DNA of 6,056 nucleotides from Candidatus Troglogloeales bacterium. Lineage in GTDB: Bacteria > Nitrospirota > Nitrospiria > SBBL01 > SBBT01. The notes under the pieces were generated by a model. The model made no database searches and was not told the origin of the DNA. It saw only the letters and a list, made by a program, of their open reading frames with translations. The DNA is taken from positions 1-6,056 of the forward strand of contig SBBT01000095.1 in NCBI GenBank assembly GCA_005239595.1. The letters are read 5' to 3'. How positions within the stretch are numbered: the first letter of the stretch is position 1; each line of letters opens with the position of its first letter. This document shows, in pieces, positions 1 through 5,958 of the stretch. Both the position numbers and the translations under genes were made by a program.

Positions 1-98
1 CCGCCTCTGGCGGATGAAGTCCCCAGAGGTTTATCAAATATCCGCCATGTTTTGGCAACTGGTGTTTACGGTCTTGGAAGGAAAAACTGAGGCATTAT
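1..98. repeat. Left copy of a perfect 98-bp terminal inverted repeat
   Basis: Bases 1-98 equal the reverse complement of 5959-6056 with no mismatch; identity stops at base 99. The outer part is rich in small palindromes: CCGCC (1-5) pairs with GGCGG (9-13), CCTCTGG (4-10) with CCAGAGG (23-29), and GGCGGAT (9-15) with ATCCGCC (40-46). These pairings exclude one another. Two inward frames are open: one from base 1 to a TGA at 88-90, and one with an ATG at 14 that ends at a TAA at 98-100, just past the repeat. I recognise neither peptide, so I do not call a gene. It could be the end of a dispersed element or multicopy gene lying mostly outside the window, or an assembly fold-back, since the repeat sits exactly at the sequence edge and its length is close to common assembler k-mer sizes. 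Confidence 0.9.
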
Positions 99-150
99 AA
101 ATCATAAACCAGGCTTGACTCCCTGAAGGGGAATACCGTAATGAGAAACC
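99..150 (+). promoter_or_regulatory. Leader of gatB with a weak promoter-like pair
   Basis: This is the only unique sequence between the terminal repeat and gatB. TTGACT at 115-120 resembles a -35 box, and CGTAAT at 137-142, 16 bases further on, is a poor -10 match. If used, transcription would begin within a few bases of the gatB ATG at 151 and give an almost leaderless message. No strong Shine-Dalgarno sequence lies at the usual distance; GAAGGGG at 125-131 is about 20 bases from the ATG. No gatC or gatA end is visible here, although those genes often precede gatB. The promoter call is tentative. Confidence 0.2.
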
Positions 151-1581
151 ATGGAATTTGAAACCGTTATCGGCTTGGAAGTTCATGCCCAGCTTTTAAC
201 AAAAAGCAAAATCTTCTGTTCCTGCTCCACCCAATTCGGCGCCAAACCGAATCAAAATACCTGCCCGGTTTGCCTGGGGCTTCCGGGAGTCTTGCCGGTC
301 TTAAACAGACAGGTGGTCCATTATACCATCAAGGCGGGGCTCGCCTTGAACTGCGAAATCCAAAAGCGCTCCCTCTGGGCCCGTAAAAATTATTTTTACC
401 CCGACCTTCCCAAAGGGTATCAAATTTCGCAATACGAAGAACCGATCTGCCTCCGGGGATATCTCGACATCTCCGTGGAGGGACACAAAAAAAGAATCGG
501 CATCACGCGGATTCATATGGAAGAAGATGCCGGTAAACTTCTCCACGATTTTGGCGATTCCAACTTATCCCATGTCGATCTGAACCGGGCGGGGGTTCCG
601 CTCATAGAAATTGTCAGCGAGCCGGATATGCGTTCATCTGCTGAGGCGGGAGAATATTTGCGACAACTCCGCGGCATCCTCCGCTACTGCGGTGTTTGCG
701 ACGGAAATATGGAGGAAGGGAGTCTCCGGTGCGACGCCAATGTTTCCATCCGCCCGGTAGGGGAGTCAAAGTTCGGCACCAAGGTGGAGCTTAAAAATAT
801 CAATTCTTTTCGCTATGTGGAAAAAGCGATCGACTATGAAGTGGAAAGACAAAAAAACGCCCTAGCTTCTGGAGAAAAAATTATCCAGGAAACCCGCCTG
901 TGGGATTCCAGCCGTGAAGTGACCGAATCGATGCGCTCCAAGGAGGAAGCGCACGACTACCGCTATTTTCCCGATCCTGATCTCGTTCCCCTCCTGATTG
1001 ACGAAGAGTGGATTTCGACCATCCGCAATGAATTGCCCGAACTGGCAATCGCCAAAGCGGAGCGGTTTACAGCCCAATACAAAATCCCCGAATATGACGC
1101 ACAGGTTTTAACAACCGAAAAAGCGCTGGCTGATTATTTTGAACAGGCCGTCGGTTTTTGCAATCAACCCAAAAAAATTTCCAACTGGATCATGACCGAA
1201 CTGTTAAGAGAGCTTAAAAATTCTGGGAAAGAAATTGGCGAATCGCCGGTCAAACCGAAAGAGCTGGCCCGTCTTGTCCAGTTGATTGAAGAGGGAACCA
1301 TCAGCGGCAAGATTGCCAAAACAGTCTTTGAAGACATGGTGGGAACAGGCCAAAATCCTGACTTTATCATCAAAGAAAAAAACCTGGTGCAGGTTTCCGA
1401 CACAGGAGCGATTGAAAAAGTGATTGATAAAGTCATCGCTGATAACCCCCAACAGTTAGCCCAATACAAAGCGGGGAAGGATAAGCTTTTTGGATTTTTT
1501 GTTGGACAGGTGATGAAGGAAATGAAGGGGCAGGGGAATCCGGCTCTTGTTAACGAATTGTTGAAGAAAAAATTATCATGA
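151..1581 (+). CDS. gatB: Aspartyl/glutamyl-tRNA amidotransferase subunit B
   Basis: GatB is the tRNA-binding, kinase-like subunit of the cytosolic GatCAB complex. It phosphorylates Glu or Asp misacylated on tRNA-Gln or tRNA-Asn, and ammonia from GatA then completes the amide. The 476 residues are full family length. The N-terminus has the GLEVHAQL motif (8-15), followed by paired cysteines C23/C25 and C38/C41 of the family's CxC...CPxC zinc-type site. The family signature DLNRAGVPLIEIVSEPD is at 143-159 and YFPDPDL at 272-278. A helical region and a YqeY-like tRNA-binding tail follow, ending in the typical FFVGQVMKEMKG...LVNELLKKKL. The ATG at 151 puts the conserved start in register. Its stop overlaps the mtnA start as ATGA, so the two are probably co-transcribed and translationally coupled. 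gatA and gatC are not in the window. Identification is secure. Confidence 0.98.
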   Translation: MEFETVIGLEVHAQLLTKSKIFCSCSTQFGAKPNQNTCPVCLGLPGVLPVLNRQVVHYTIKAGLALNCEIQKRSLWARKNYFYPDLPKGYQISQYEEPICLRGYLDISVEGHKKRIGITRIHMEEDAGKLLHDFGDSNLSHVDLNRAGVPLIEIVSEPDMRSSAEAGEYLRQLRGILRYCGVCDGNMEEGSLRCDANVSIRPVGESKFGTKVELKNINSFRYVEKAIDYEVERQKNALASGEKIIQETRLWDSSREVTESMRSKEEAHDYRYFPDPDLVPLLIDEEWISTIRNELPELAIAKAERFTAQYKIPEYDAQVLTTEKALADYFEQAVGFCNQPKKISNWIMTELLRELKNSGKEIGESPVKPKELARLVQLIEEGTISGKIAKTVFEDMVGTGQNPDFIIKEKNLVQVSDTGAIEKVIDKVIADNPQQLAQYKAGKDKLFGFFVGQVMKEMKGQGNPALVNELLKKKLS

Positions 1582-2642
1582 ATTTCAAAACCATCGAATG
1601 GAAAAATAACACCGTTGTCATGCTCGATCAGCGAAAGCTTCCGACCGAGGAGGTTTATGTGACTTGCCGGACAGCCGAGGAAGTTGCTGAGGCGATTAAA
1701 ATGATGGTGATCCGGGGCGCTCCCGCGATTGGCGTGGCGGGAGCCATGGGGCTAGCGTTGGGCGCCCTGGAAATCAAGACAGTTAACCCGGATGATTTTG
1801 TCCGCCAATTGCAAGCCAAAGCGGATATGCTCTTTAAAACCCGTCCAACCGCGGTGAATCTGCAATGGGGTTTAGAAAGGATGAAAAATTCCTGTAGGGG
1901 CGCGGTTACCGCGCCCGGGCGGGGAAACCCCGCCCCTACAATCCAACAATTAAAAAATATTCTGGTCACCGAAGCCCAAAAAATTCTGGAAGAAGACATC
2001 ACCACCAACCGTTCGCTCGGATTCCATGGAGAAAAATTAATTAATGACGGCGATCGAGTTCTCACCCATTGCAATGCGGGGGCTCTGGCTTGCGGCGGAT
2101 TTGGCACCGCTCTGGGAGTCCTCTATGCCGCTCAGGAAAAAGGAAAAAAGTTTGCTGTTTTTGCCGACGAAACCCGCCCTTTTCTTCAGGGATCAAGGCT
2201 CACCGCCTGGGAGTTGCAGAAAAACAACATTCCAGTCACCCTCATCACAGATAATATGGCAGGCTGGATGATGAAAAAGGGGGAAATCAAAAAAGTCATC
2301 GTGGGGGCCGACCGGATTGCCGCCAATGGCGATACCGCCAATAAAATAGGGACCTACAGCGTTGCCATTCTTGCCAGAGAACACAAAATCCCGTTCTATG
2401 TGGCCGCCCCTTTCTCGACGATTGATTTTAAAATCAAATCGGGAATTGAGATTCCCATTGAAGAACGTTCTCTCCTTGAAGTGACGCAACTCTTTAGTGG
2501 AAAAACAATCGCTCCGGAAGGAATTCAAATCAAAAATCCGGCCTTTGATGTCACCCCTCATCCCCTGATCACTGCGATTATTACAGAAAAGGGAATCATT
2601 GAAAAACCATTTGAGGAAAATTTGAAGAAATATTATTGTTAA
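1578..2642 (+). CDS. mtnA: S-methyl-5-thioribose-1-phosphate isomerase
   Basis: MtnA converts 5-methylthioribose-1-phosphate to 5-methylthioribulose-1-phosphate in the cytosolic methionine salvage pathway. The 354 residues match family length. Visible motifs are RGAPAIGVAGAMGLALG (from R46), RPTAVNLQWGLERM, EEDITTNRSLG, THCNAGALACGGFGTALG, FADETRPFLQGSRLTAWEL, LITDNMA and VGADRIAANGDTANKIGTY. C165 in HCNAG and D245 in GADRI sit where the family's catalytic Cys and Asp lie, which favours MtnA over its eIF2B-alpha-like relatives. The start overlaps the gatB stop by four bases. The oddity is residues 106-121 (CRGAVTAPGRGNPAPT), encoded wholly by a palindromic repeat inserted in phase in a predicted loop between helices. 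The frame is intact, so the protein is probably functional. It ends in TAA at 2640-2642, in the same frame as ilvE. Confidence 0.96.
   Translation: MNFKTIEWKNNTVVMLDQRKLPTEEVYVTCRTAEEVAEAIKMMVIRGAPAIGVAGAMGLALGALEIKTVNPDDFVRQLQAKADMLFKTRPTAVNLQWGLERMKNSCRGAVTAPGRGNPAPTIQQLKNILVTEAQKILEEDITTNRSLGFHGEKLINDGDRVLTHCNAGALACGGFGTALGVLYAAQEKGKKFAVFADETRPFLQGSRLTAWELQKNNIPVTLITDNMAGWMMKKGEIKKVIVGADRIAANGDTANKIGTYSVAILAREHKIPFYVAAPFSTIDFKIKSGIEIPIEERSLLEVTQLFSGKTIAPEGIQIKNPAFDVTPHPLITAIITEKGIIEKPFEENLKKYYC
1893..1940. repeat. 48-bp double-palindrome element inserted in frame in mtnA
   Basis: The outer arms TGTAGGGGCG (1893-1902) and CGCCCCTACA (1931-1940) are perfect inverted repeats. Inside lie two adjacent hairpins: GGGCGCGGT-T-ACCGCGCCC (1898-1916, 9-bp arms, 1-base loop) and GGGCGGGG-AAA-CCCCGCCC (1917-1935, 8-bp arms, 3-base loop). 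The element is far richer in G+C than the surrounding gene. It is 48 bases long, starts exactly at a codon boundary and has no stop in the mtnA frame, so it adds 16 residues. The TGTAGGGGC...GCCCCTACA form resembles REP or MITE-like palindromes dispersed in many bacterial genomes (from memory, not searched). In-gene palindromes are known in Rickettsia as RPEs. I see no other copy in the window. Confidence 0.85.
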
Positions 2643-2644
2643 TT

Positions 2645-2751
2645 GAAAGCGAGTATTTGGCTTTGCCAGTGCGAGCGCAAGGGGCTTGGGGCCATCGGAG
2701 GCCCGCAATCTAACAGTGCGAACAACAACAAATGGGTCGACAAGGCCCCAA
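2645..2751 (+). repeat. Copy 1 of a diverged 107-bp structured repeat (mtnA-ilvE spacer)
   Basis: This spacer aligns with 3678-3784 in the same orientation and over the same length. Both start with GAAAGCGA. They share GAGCGC, then TTGGGGCC followed by TCGGAGGCCCG, then CAACAAA, GGG-CGAC and a CCAA end; similarity is strongest from about 2671 onward. The inner hairpin is GGGCC (2689-2693) with GGCCC (2700-2704). An outer stem can form between GGGGCTTG (2681-2688) and CAAGGCCCC (2741-2749) with one bulged G. The element starts two bases after the mtnA stop and ends five bases before the ilvE ATG, so it supplies almost the whole ilvE leader. It could be a REP-like dispersed repeat or a structured RNA element; its function is unknown. 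Confidence 0.7.
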
Positions 2752-2756
2752 TTACT

Positions 2757-3677
2757 ATGGTCCAAAAAGTTTCTAAAATCTGGCTCGATGGAAAAATGGT
2801 CAACTGGGACGAGGCACAAGTCCATGTCTTGACCTATACCCTTCACTACGGCCTTGGTGTCTTCGAAGGGATCCGTTGTTATCAATGCGCCGACAGCAAA
2901 AGTGCTATTTTCAGATTGAAGGAACACATCAACCGGTTGTTCGATTCAGCCAAAATCAATCAGATCGATATTCCTTTTAAGCAGGATGAAATCAGGGAAG
3001 CTTGCAAGGAAACCTTGCGGGTCAACAAATTAAAAGAAGCCTATATTCGTCCGATTGTATTTATTGGCGATGGTGAAATGGGATTAGTTGCGTTTAAAAA
3101 TCCAGTTCGGGTGGCCATCGCCGCCTGGCCTTGGGGGACTTACCTGGGAGACGAAGGGGTTAAAAATGGTATCCGCGCCAAAATTTCAAGTTACTCCCGC
3201 CATGGGGTTAATGCCTCCATGACCAAATCGAAAACCTGCGGCAGCTATATCAATTCCATTCTTGCTAAGAGGGAAGCTCTGCAGGCGGGGTATGAAGAAG
3301 CAATTATGATGGATAGCGACGGTTATCTGGCCGAAGCAACAGGAGAAAATATTTTTGTCGTCAAAAACAATGTGGTCCGCACGCCAGCAACCGGTTCATC
3401 GACTCTTATTGGAATCACCCGAGATTGTGTTTTAAGTCTTCTTAAGGAAGCAAGCCTTGCTGTCCGGGAAGAACCGATAACGCGCGATGAGGCTTATATT
3501 GCAGATGAAATATTTCTAACCGGCACCGCAGCTGAGATCACACCAATCCGGGAGGTGGACAACCGGACGATCGGATCAGGAAAACCGGGACCGATTACCA
3601 AAAAAATTCAGCGCTCCTACTTTGATATCATTAAGGGAAAAAACAACAAGTTTCAGGAATGGCTTGATTATGTCTGA
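2757..3677 (+). CDS. ilvE: Branched-chain amino acid aminotransferase
   Basis: IlvE is a PLP-dependent fold-type IV aminotransferase that exchanges amino groups between glutamate and Val, Leu or Ile in the cytosol. The 306 residues from the ATG at 2757 compare well with about 309 in E. coli IlvE and align closely with it. Visible are IWLDGKMVNWDEAQVHVL, LHYGLGVFEGIRCY (29-42), AYIRP, WPWGTYLG, SKTCGSYINSILAK with the PLP lysine at K159 (the E. coli number), EATGENIF, TSTLIGITRD-like ligand loop residues (SSTLIGITRD) and FLTGTAAEITP. The frame stays open back to 2643, but those 38 codons are repeat sequence without family similarity, so I chose 2757. No Shine-Dalgarno sequence is evident, because repeat copy 1 ends five bases upstream. 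Besides BCAA synthesis it could transaminate ketomethylthiobutyrate, the last step of the pathway MtnA serves. Confidence 0.96.
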   Translation: MVQKVSKIWLDGKMVNWDEAQVHVLTYTLHYGLGVFEGIRCYQCADSKSAIFRLKEHINRLFDSAKINQIDIPFKQDEIREACKETLRVNKLKEAYIRPIVFIGDGEMGLVAFKNPVRVAIAAWPWGTYLGDEGVKNGIRAKISSYSRHGVNASMTKSKTCGSYINSILAKREALQAGYEEAIMMDSDGYLAEATGENIFVVKNNVVRTPATGSSTLIGITRDCVLSLLKEASLAVREEPITRDEAYIADEIFLTGTAAEITPIREVDNRTIGSGKPGPITKKIQRSYFDIIKGKNNKFQEWLDYV

Positions 3678-3784
3678 GAAAGCGAACCGTCGAGCTTGGC
3701 CCGCGGTGAGCGCGGGGTTTGGGGCCTCGGAGGCCCGAAATAAAATAAAAACGAGTAGCAACAAACGGGGCGACGGGGCTCCAA
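3678..3784 (+). repeat. Copy 2 of the diverged 107-bp structured repeat (ilvE-pgpA spacer)
   Basis: This fills nearly the whole gap between the convergent ilvE and pgpA genes, starting right after the ilvE stop and ending three bases before the pgpA stop. It carries CCCGCG (3700-3705) facing CGCGGG (3711-3716), and a hairpin GGGCCT-CGG-AGGCCC (3722-3736). The outer stem of copy 1 has an equivalent here: GGGGTTT (3714-3720) with GGGCTCC (3776-3782), which needs several G-U pairs and would therefore work better as RNA. No T-run follows the hairpin on either strand, so it is not a standard intrinsic terminator, although its position between convergent genes would suit transcript ending or protection of 3' ends. 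Confidence 0.7.
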
Positions 3785-3787
3785 GTT

Positions 3788-4243
3788 CTATGTTCTCCAG
3801 TGAAACGCAATGAAGAATACAATCCCCGCCTGAATTCCAGCCATAATATCATCCCCCACAATCCCCCATCCTCGCGGCAATTTGTTTTGGGCCCAGTTGG
3901 CCGGAAAAATTTTTATGGCGTCGAAGAAACGAAAAAAAAGAAAGCCGACAACCAATGATCCGACTGTATAGGGAATAAAAAGATAAGCGACAAGCTGTCC
4001 CGCCACTTCATCAATCACAATTTTCTGGCAATCTTTTTCGCCAAAAAGAATTTCAGCCTTGGAAGAAACAAAGATGGCGCCGAGAGTCATCAACAAGGCA
4101 ACCGGGATCAAAAAAAGAGGCCCCCGGGAATGAAAACAATAATAAATCAAAACCCCCCAGAGGCTTCCGACAGTGCCGGGCATTAAAGGAACGTAACCGG
4201 CCCCCAGACCGGTGGCCAAAAACTTGATGAGTTTGTCTTTCAT
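3788..4243 (-). CDS. pgpA: Phosphatidylglycerophosphatase A
   Basis: PgpA is an inner-membrane, Mg-dependent phosphatase that removes the phosphate from phosphatidylglycerophosphate to give phosphatidylglycerol. The 151 residues suit the family. Motifs in order are GLGAGYVPLMPGTVGSLWG (12-30), KDCQKIVIDEVAGQ (70-83), FFRFFDAIKIFPANW (103-117) and GWGIVGDDIMAG (125-136), with the family's acidic residues D71, D78, E79, D108, D131 and D132. Hydrophobic stretches near 42-60, 84-105 and 134-148 are likely membrane segments. The ATG start lies ten bases after the stop of the upstream 519-residue gene on the same strand. No Shine-Dalgarno sequence is visible in that gap, so translation may depend on coupling. 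The gene ends in TAG next to repeat copy 2. Identification is secure. Confidence 0.95.
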   Translation of the reverse strand: MKDKLIKFLATGLGAGYVPLMPGTVGSLWGVLIYYCFHSRGPLFLIPVALLMTLGAIFVSSKAEILFGEKDCQKIVIDEVAGQLVAYLFIPYTVGSLVVGFLFFRFFDAIKIFPANWAQNKLPRGWGIVGDDIMAGIQAGIVFFIAFHWRT

Positions 4244-4253
4244 TTAATAAGAA

Positions 4254-5813
4254 TCAGGTTGTGAGAAAAACATCAGCTCTTAAAGAGGAAGGAAGAATCG
4301 CTTCTTCAAGAGTGGAAGCAATTGCCGACTGTTGATTTTGAACCCCATTGCCAGCCAATTCAAACATCAGCTCCTTGGCATTGTCTTTCCCCTGGCGATC
4401 GGAATCAAAACCTTTGTCAGCCGATCCGGGAATATCGTTCAACGGAGCATCCAAACTGTTGGCCACGGTTTTGGTTTCCCCTTCATCAGCCTGCAAATCC
4501 CTGCCAGTGGCGGCCTGAGCACCAAGACGCAAAGAAGGAACAACGAGAGGTTGACCTCCGTTTTGCACTTCACCGGCAATCGCGGCATCAATCTGTTGCG
4601 AGGGATTTTGATTTGCATCAGCCAGAGGGGAAGAAAAAGCAGGGGAGGAACTACCCGGCAGCGCGGTCTCACCCTCGAAATCAATTCCTTCATGAGGGAT
4701 TTCAGAATCAACCGTCATGGGAGACTCCTTATCAGGATCTTTAACCGATAAAGAAGCAGGAGACAAAACCTGATCCGCTTCAAGAGTTGTAGGTTGGGGT
4801 ATCGGATGATTCACTGCTTGAGATGGAGTCAATCCTTTTGGAACATTTTCAGAGACAACGAAATCGACAGGAAGAACGAAAGTGGAATCGGCCGATAAAT
4901 CAGAAGAATAAGGAAAAACTAAAAACTCCTCCTCTGTCTGTTTCTGAACAAGAGTCTGAGTTTCAACACTATTAACCGGTTGAGGCAACTGTCCTTCTTC
5001 AACCGGGTCAACCGGCAAGGGCATGTCACTCTTTTCAACCGAATGTGTGTCGACTAAAACAACAGGAGAGGCTGACGCCTCAGATACCGGGACAGATTCG
5101 TTCGACTGACCGGTTATCTGAACGTCCACCGGTTCCTTATCTGTAGAAAGATCTGTAGAAATAATTTCCTTATCTTCGCAAACCGCAATCTCTTCATCGT
5201 CAAGAGGATCTTCTTCAACCAGAGCAACAGACGCTGTTTTTTGAGTTGGTGTTTTGTCTGCTTTCTTTTGAACAGGGAGAGAATTTTGCATTGTCGGATC
5301 TTCCGGGACAACTGGCGCCGTTTCAATAAGAGGCGCTTCAACAATGACCTCAACGGTTTCATCTCGAATGAATTCATTCAAAGATTGCACCAGCGCCTCT
5401 CCTCCCAGAGCTTCGGCCAGAACTTCCACTCTTTCTTCATGCTCCTGTAAAAATTCTTTTACCTGAGAGCTGACAAATGACTCGATCGGATCAGGAGTAA
5501 CCGCCCGATAAAACTTCAGGGCATAAGGAGCCACTTTTTTCGCCAACCCTGCCACCACTTCTACCTGTTCCGGATAACGGTGCTTGACATAACCCAAAGC
5601 ATCCGCCGCCATTTTTTCTGCGGGAGTTTGGACGACATAGTTATAGGCGTTGATGGCTTCTTTCTTTTTTTCTTCTACATACCGATCCGTTTTTTCGAGA
5701 ATTTCAACTCCTTCGTCATAGAAAGGACGAAGGTAACTTTTGGCTGAATCGACAAGAGGCGAATACCAGCTTTTAAGTTCTTGAACTTGGGATTGAATGA
5801 CAGGATCAGACAC
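4254..5813 (-). CDS. Unrecognised 519-residue protein: amphipathic helices plus long acidic disordered region
   Basis: I do not recognise this family. The start is GTG at 5811-5813, supported by GGAGG at 5818-5822; no earlier conserved start is visible. Residues 1-152 look helical and amphipathic, rich in Glu, Lys, Tyr and Val (for example SAKSYLRPFYDEGVEILEKT and VEEKKKEAINAYNYVV). Residues 153 to about 455 are acidic and rich in Pro, Ser, Thr and Val, with weak internal repeats such as LPVDPVE, QPVNSVE and LPVDFVV, and are probably disordered. Residues 456-519 may be helical again. There is no signal peptide or membrane span, and only one cysteine (in AVCEDKE). The helical part faintly recalls lipid-droplet or phasin-type coats (perilipin-like GVxxxLEKTxxYVE), which is speculation. 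It lies directly upstream of pgpA, so a membrane or envelope role is possible. The unbroken 519-codon frame and the Shine-Dalgarno sequence support a real gene. Confidence 0.8.
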   Translation of the reverse strand: MSDPVIQSQVQELKSWYSPLVDSAKSYLRPFYDEGVEILEKTDRYVEEKKKEAINAYNYVVQTPAEKMAADALGYVKHRYPEQVEVVAGLAKKVAPYALKFYRAVTPDPIESFVSSQVKEFLQEHEERVEVLAEALGGEALVQSLNEFIRDETVEVIVEAPLIETAPVVPEDPTMQNSLPVQKKADKTPTQKTASVALVEEDPLDDEEIAVCEDKEIISTDLSTDKEPVDVQITGQSNESVPVSEASASPVVLVDTHSVEKSDMPLPVDPVEEGQLPQPVNSVETQTLVQKQTEEEFLVFPYSSDLSADSTFVLPVDFVVSENVPKGLTPSQAVNHPIPQPTTLEADQVLSPASLSVKDPDKESPMTVDSEIPHEGIDFEGETALPGSSSPAFSSPLADANQNPSQQIDAAIAGEVQNGGQPLVVPSLRLGAQAATGRDLQADEGETKTVANSLDAPLNDIPGSADKGFDSDRQGKDNAKELMFELAGNGVQNQQSAIASTLEEAILPSSLRADVFLTT

Positions 5814-5958
5814 AAAACCTCCGAAAGTCCGAAAGTATTATCGGCTTATGTTAAAAAAAGTTGCTAGTTATTTTTCCCGATTCTTCGTCACAAGGCACTC
5901 GCACTCGAGTTTTCTAACACAGCGCGTCAAAGAAGGGAATAGAAAAAATAATTATTAA
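5814..5958 (-). promoter_or_regulatory. Upstream region of the 519-residue gene
   Basis: This is a non-coding leader between the right terminal repeat and the GTG start. On the - strand GGAGG (5818-5822) precedes the GTG by four bases, slightly close but convincing. CCGAAAGT occurs twice in tandem at 5821-5836 and overlaps the Shine-Dalgarno sequence. A -10-like GATAAT lies at 5842-5837, but no good -35 box is found 15-18 bases upstream of it. The stretch 5937-5958 is A+T-rich. The ribosome site is well supported; the promoter is a guess. Confidence 0.4.

Noticed and set aside
1..100. Short inward frames in the terminal repeat as gene fragments
   Set aside because: Two different frames are open over about 30 codons and neither resembles a family I know, so calling either a partial gene would be a guess.
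1655..2107. A 150-codon - strand frame opposite the start of mtnA
   Set aside because: It lies wholly inside mtnA, lacks a credible ribosome site and shows no family motif.
2643..2756. N-terminal extension of ilvE from a TTG at 2643
   Set aside because: The 38 extra residues are encoded by the repeat and have no counterpart in IlvE, whereas the ATG at 2757 gives normal length and places the PLP lysine at 159 as in E. coli.
2193..2927. A 244-codon open frame on the - strand opposite mtnA and ilvE
   Set aside because: It overlaps two securely identified genes and the repeat between them, has no recognisable motif, and is explained as a shadow of their codon use.
3722..3747. Intrinsic terminator between ilvE and pgpA
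   Set aside because: The GGGCCT/AGGCCC hairpin is followed by A-rich, not T-rich, sequence on the + strand and by G/C-rich sequence on the - strand.
3622..3861. Small frames on both strands across the ilvE-pgpA junction
   Set aside because: They span the ends of known genes and repeat copy 2; no start signal or conserved motif supports them.
4322..4751. Two + strand frames of about 140 codons opposite the 519-residue gene
   Set aside because: They overlap each other and the longer - strand frame, and their composition looks like reverse-strand translation of a disordered protein.
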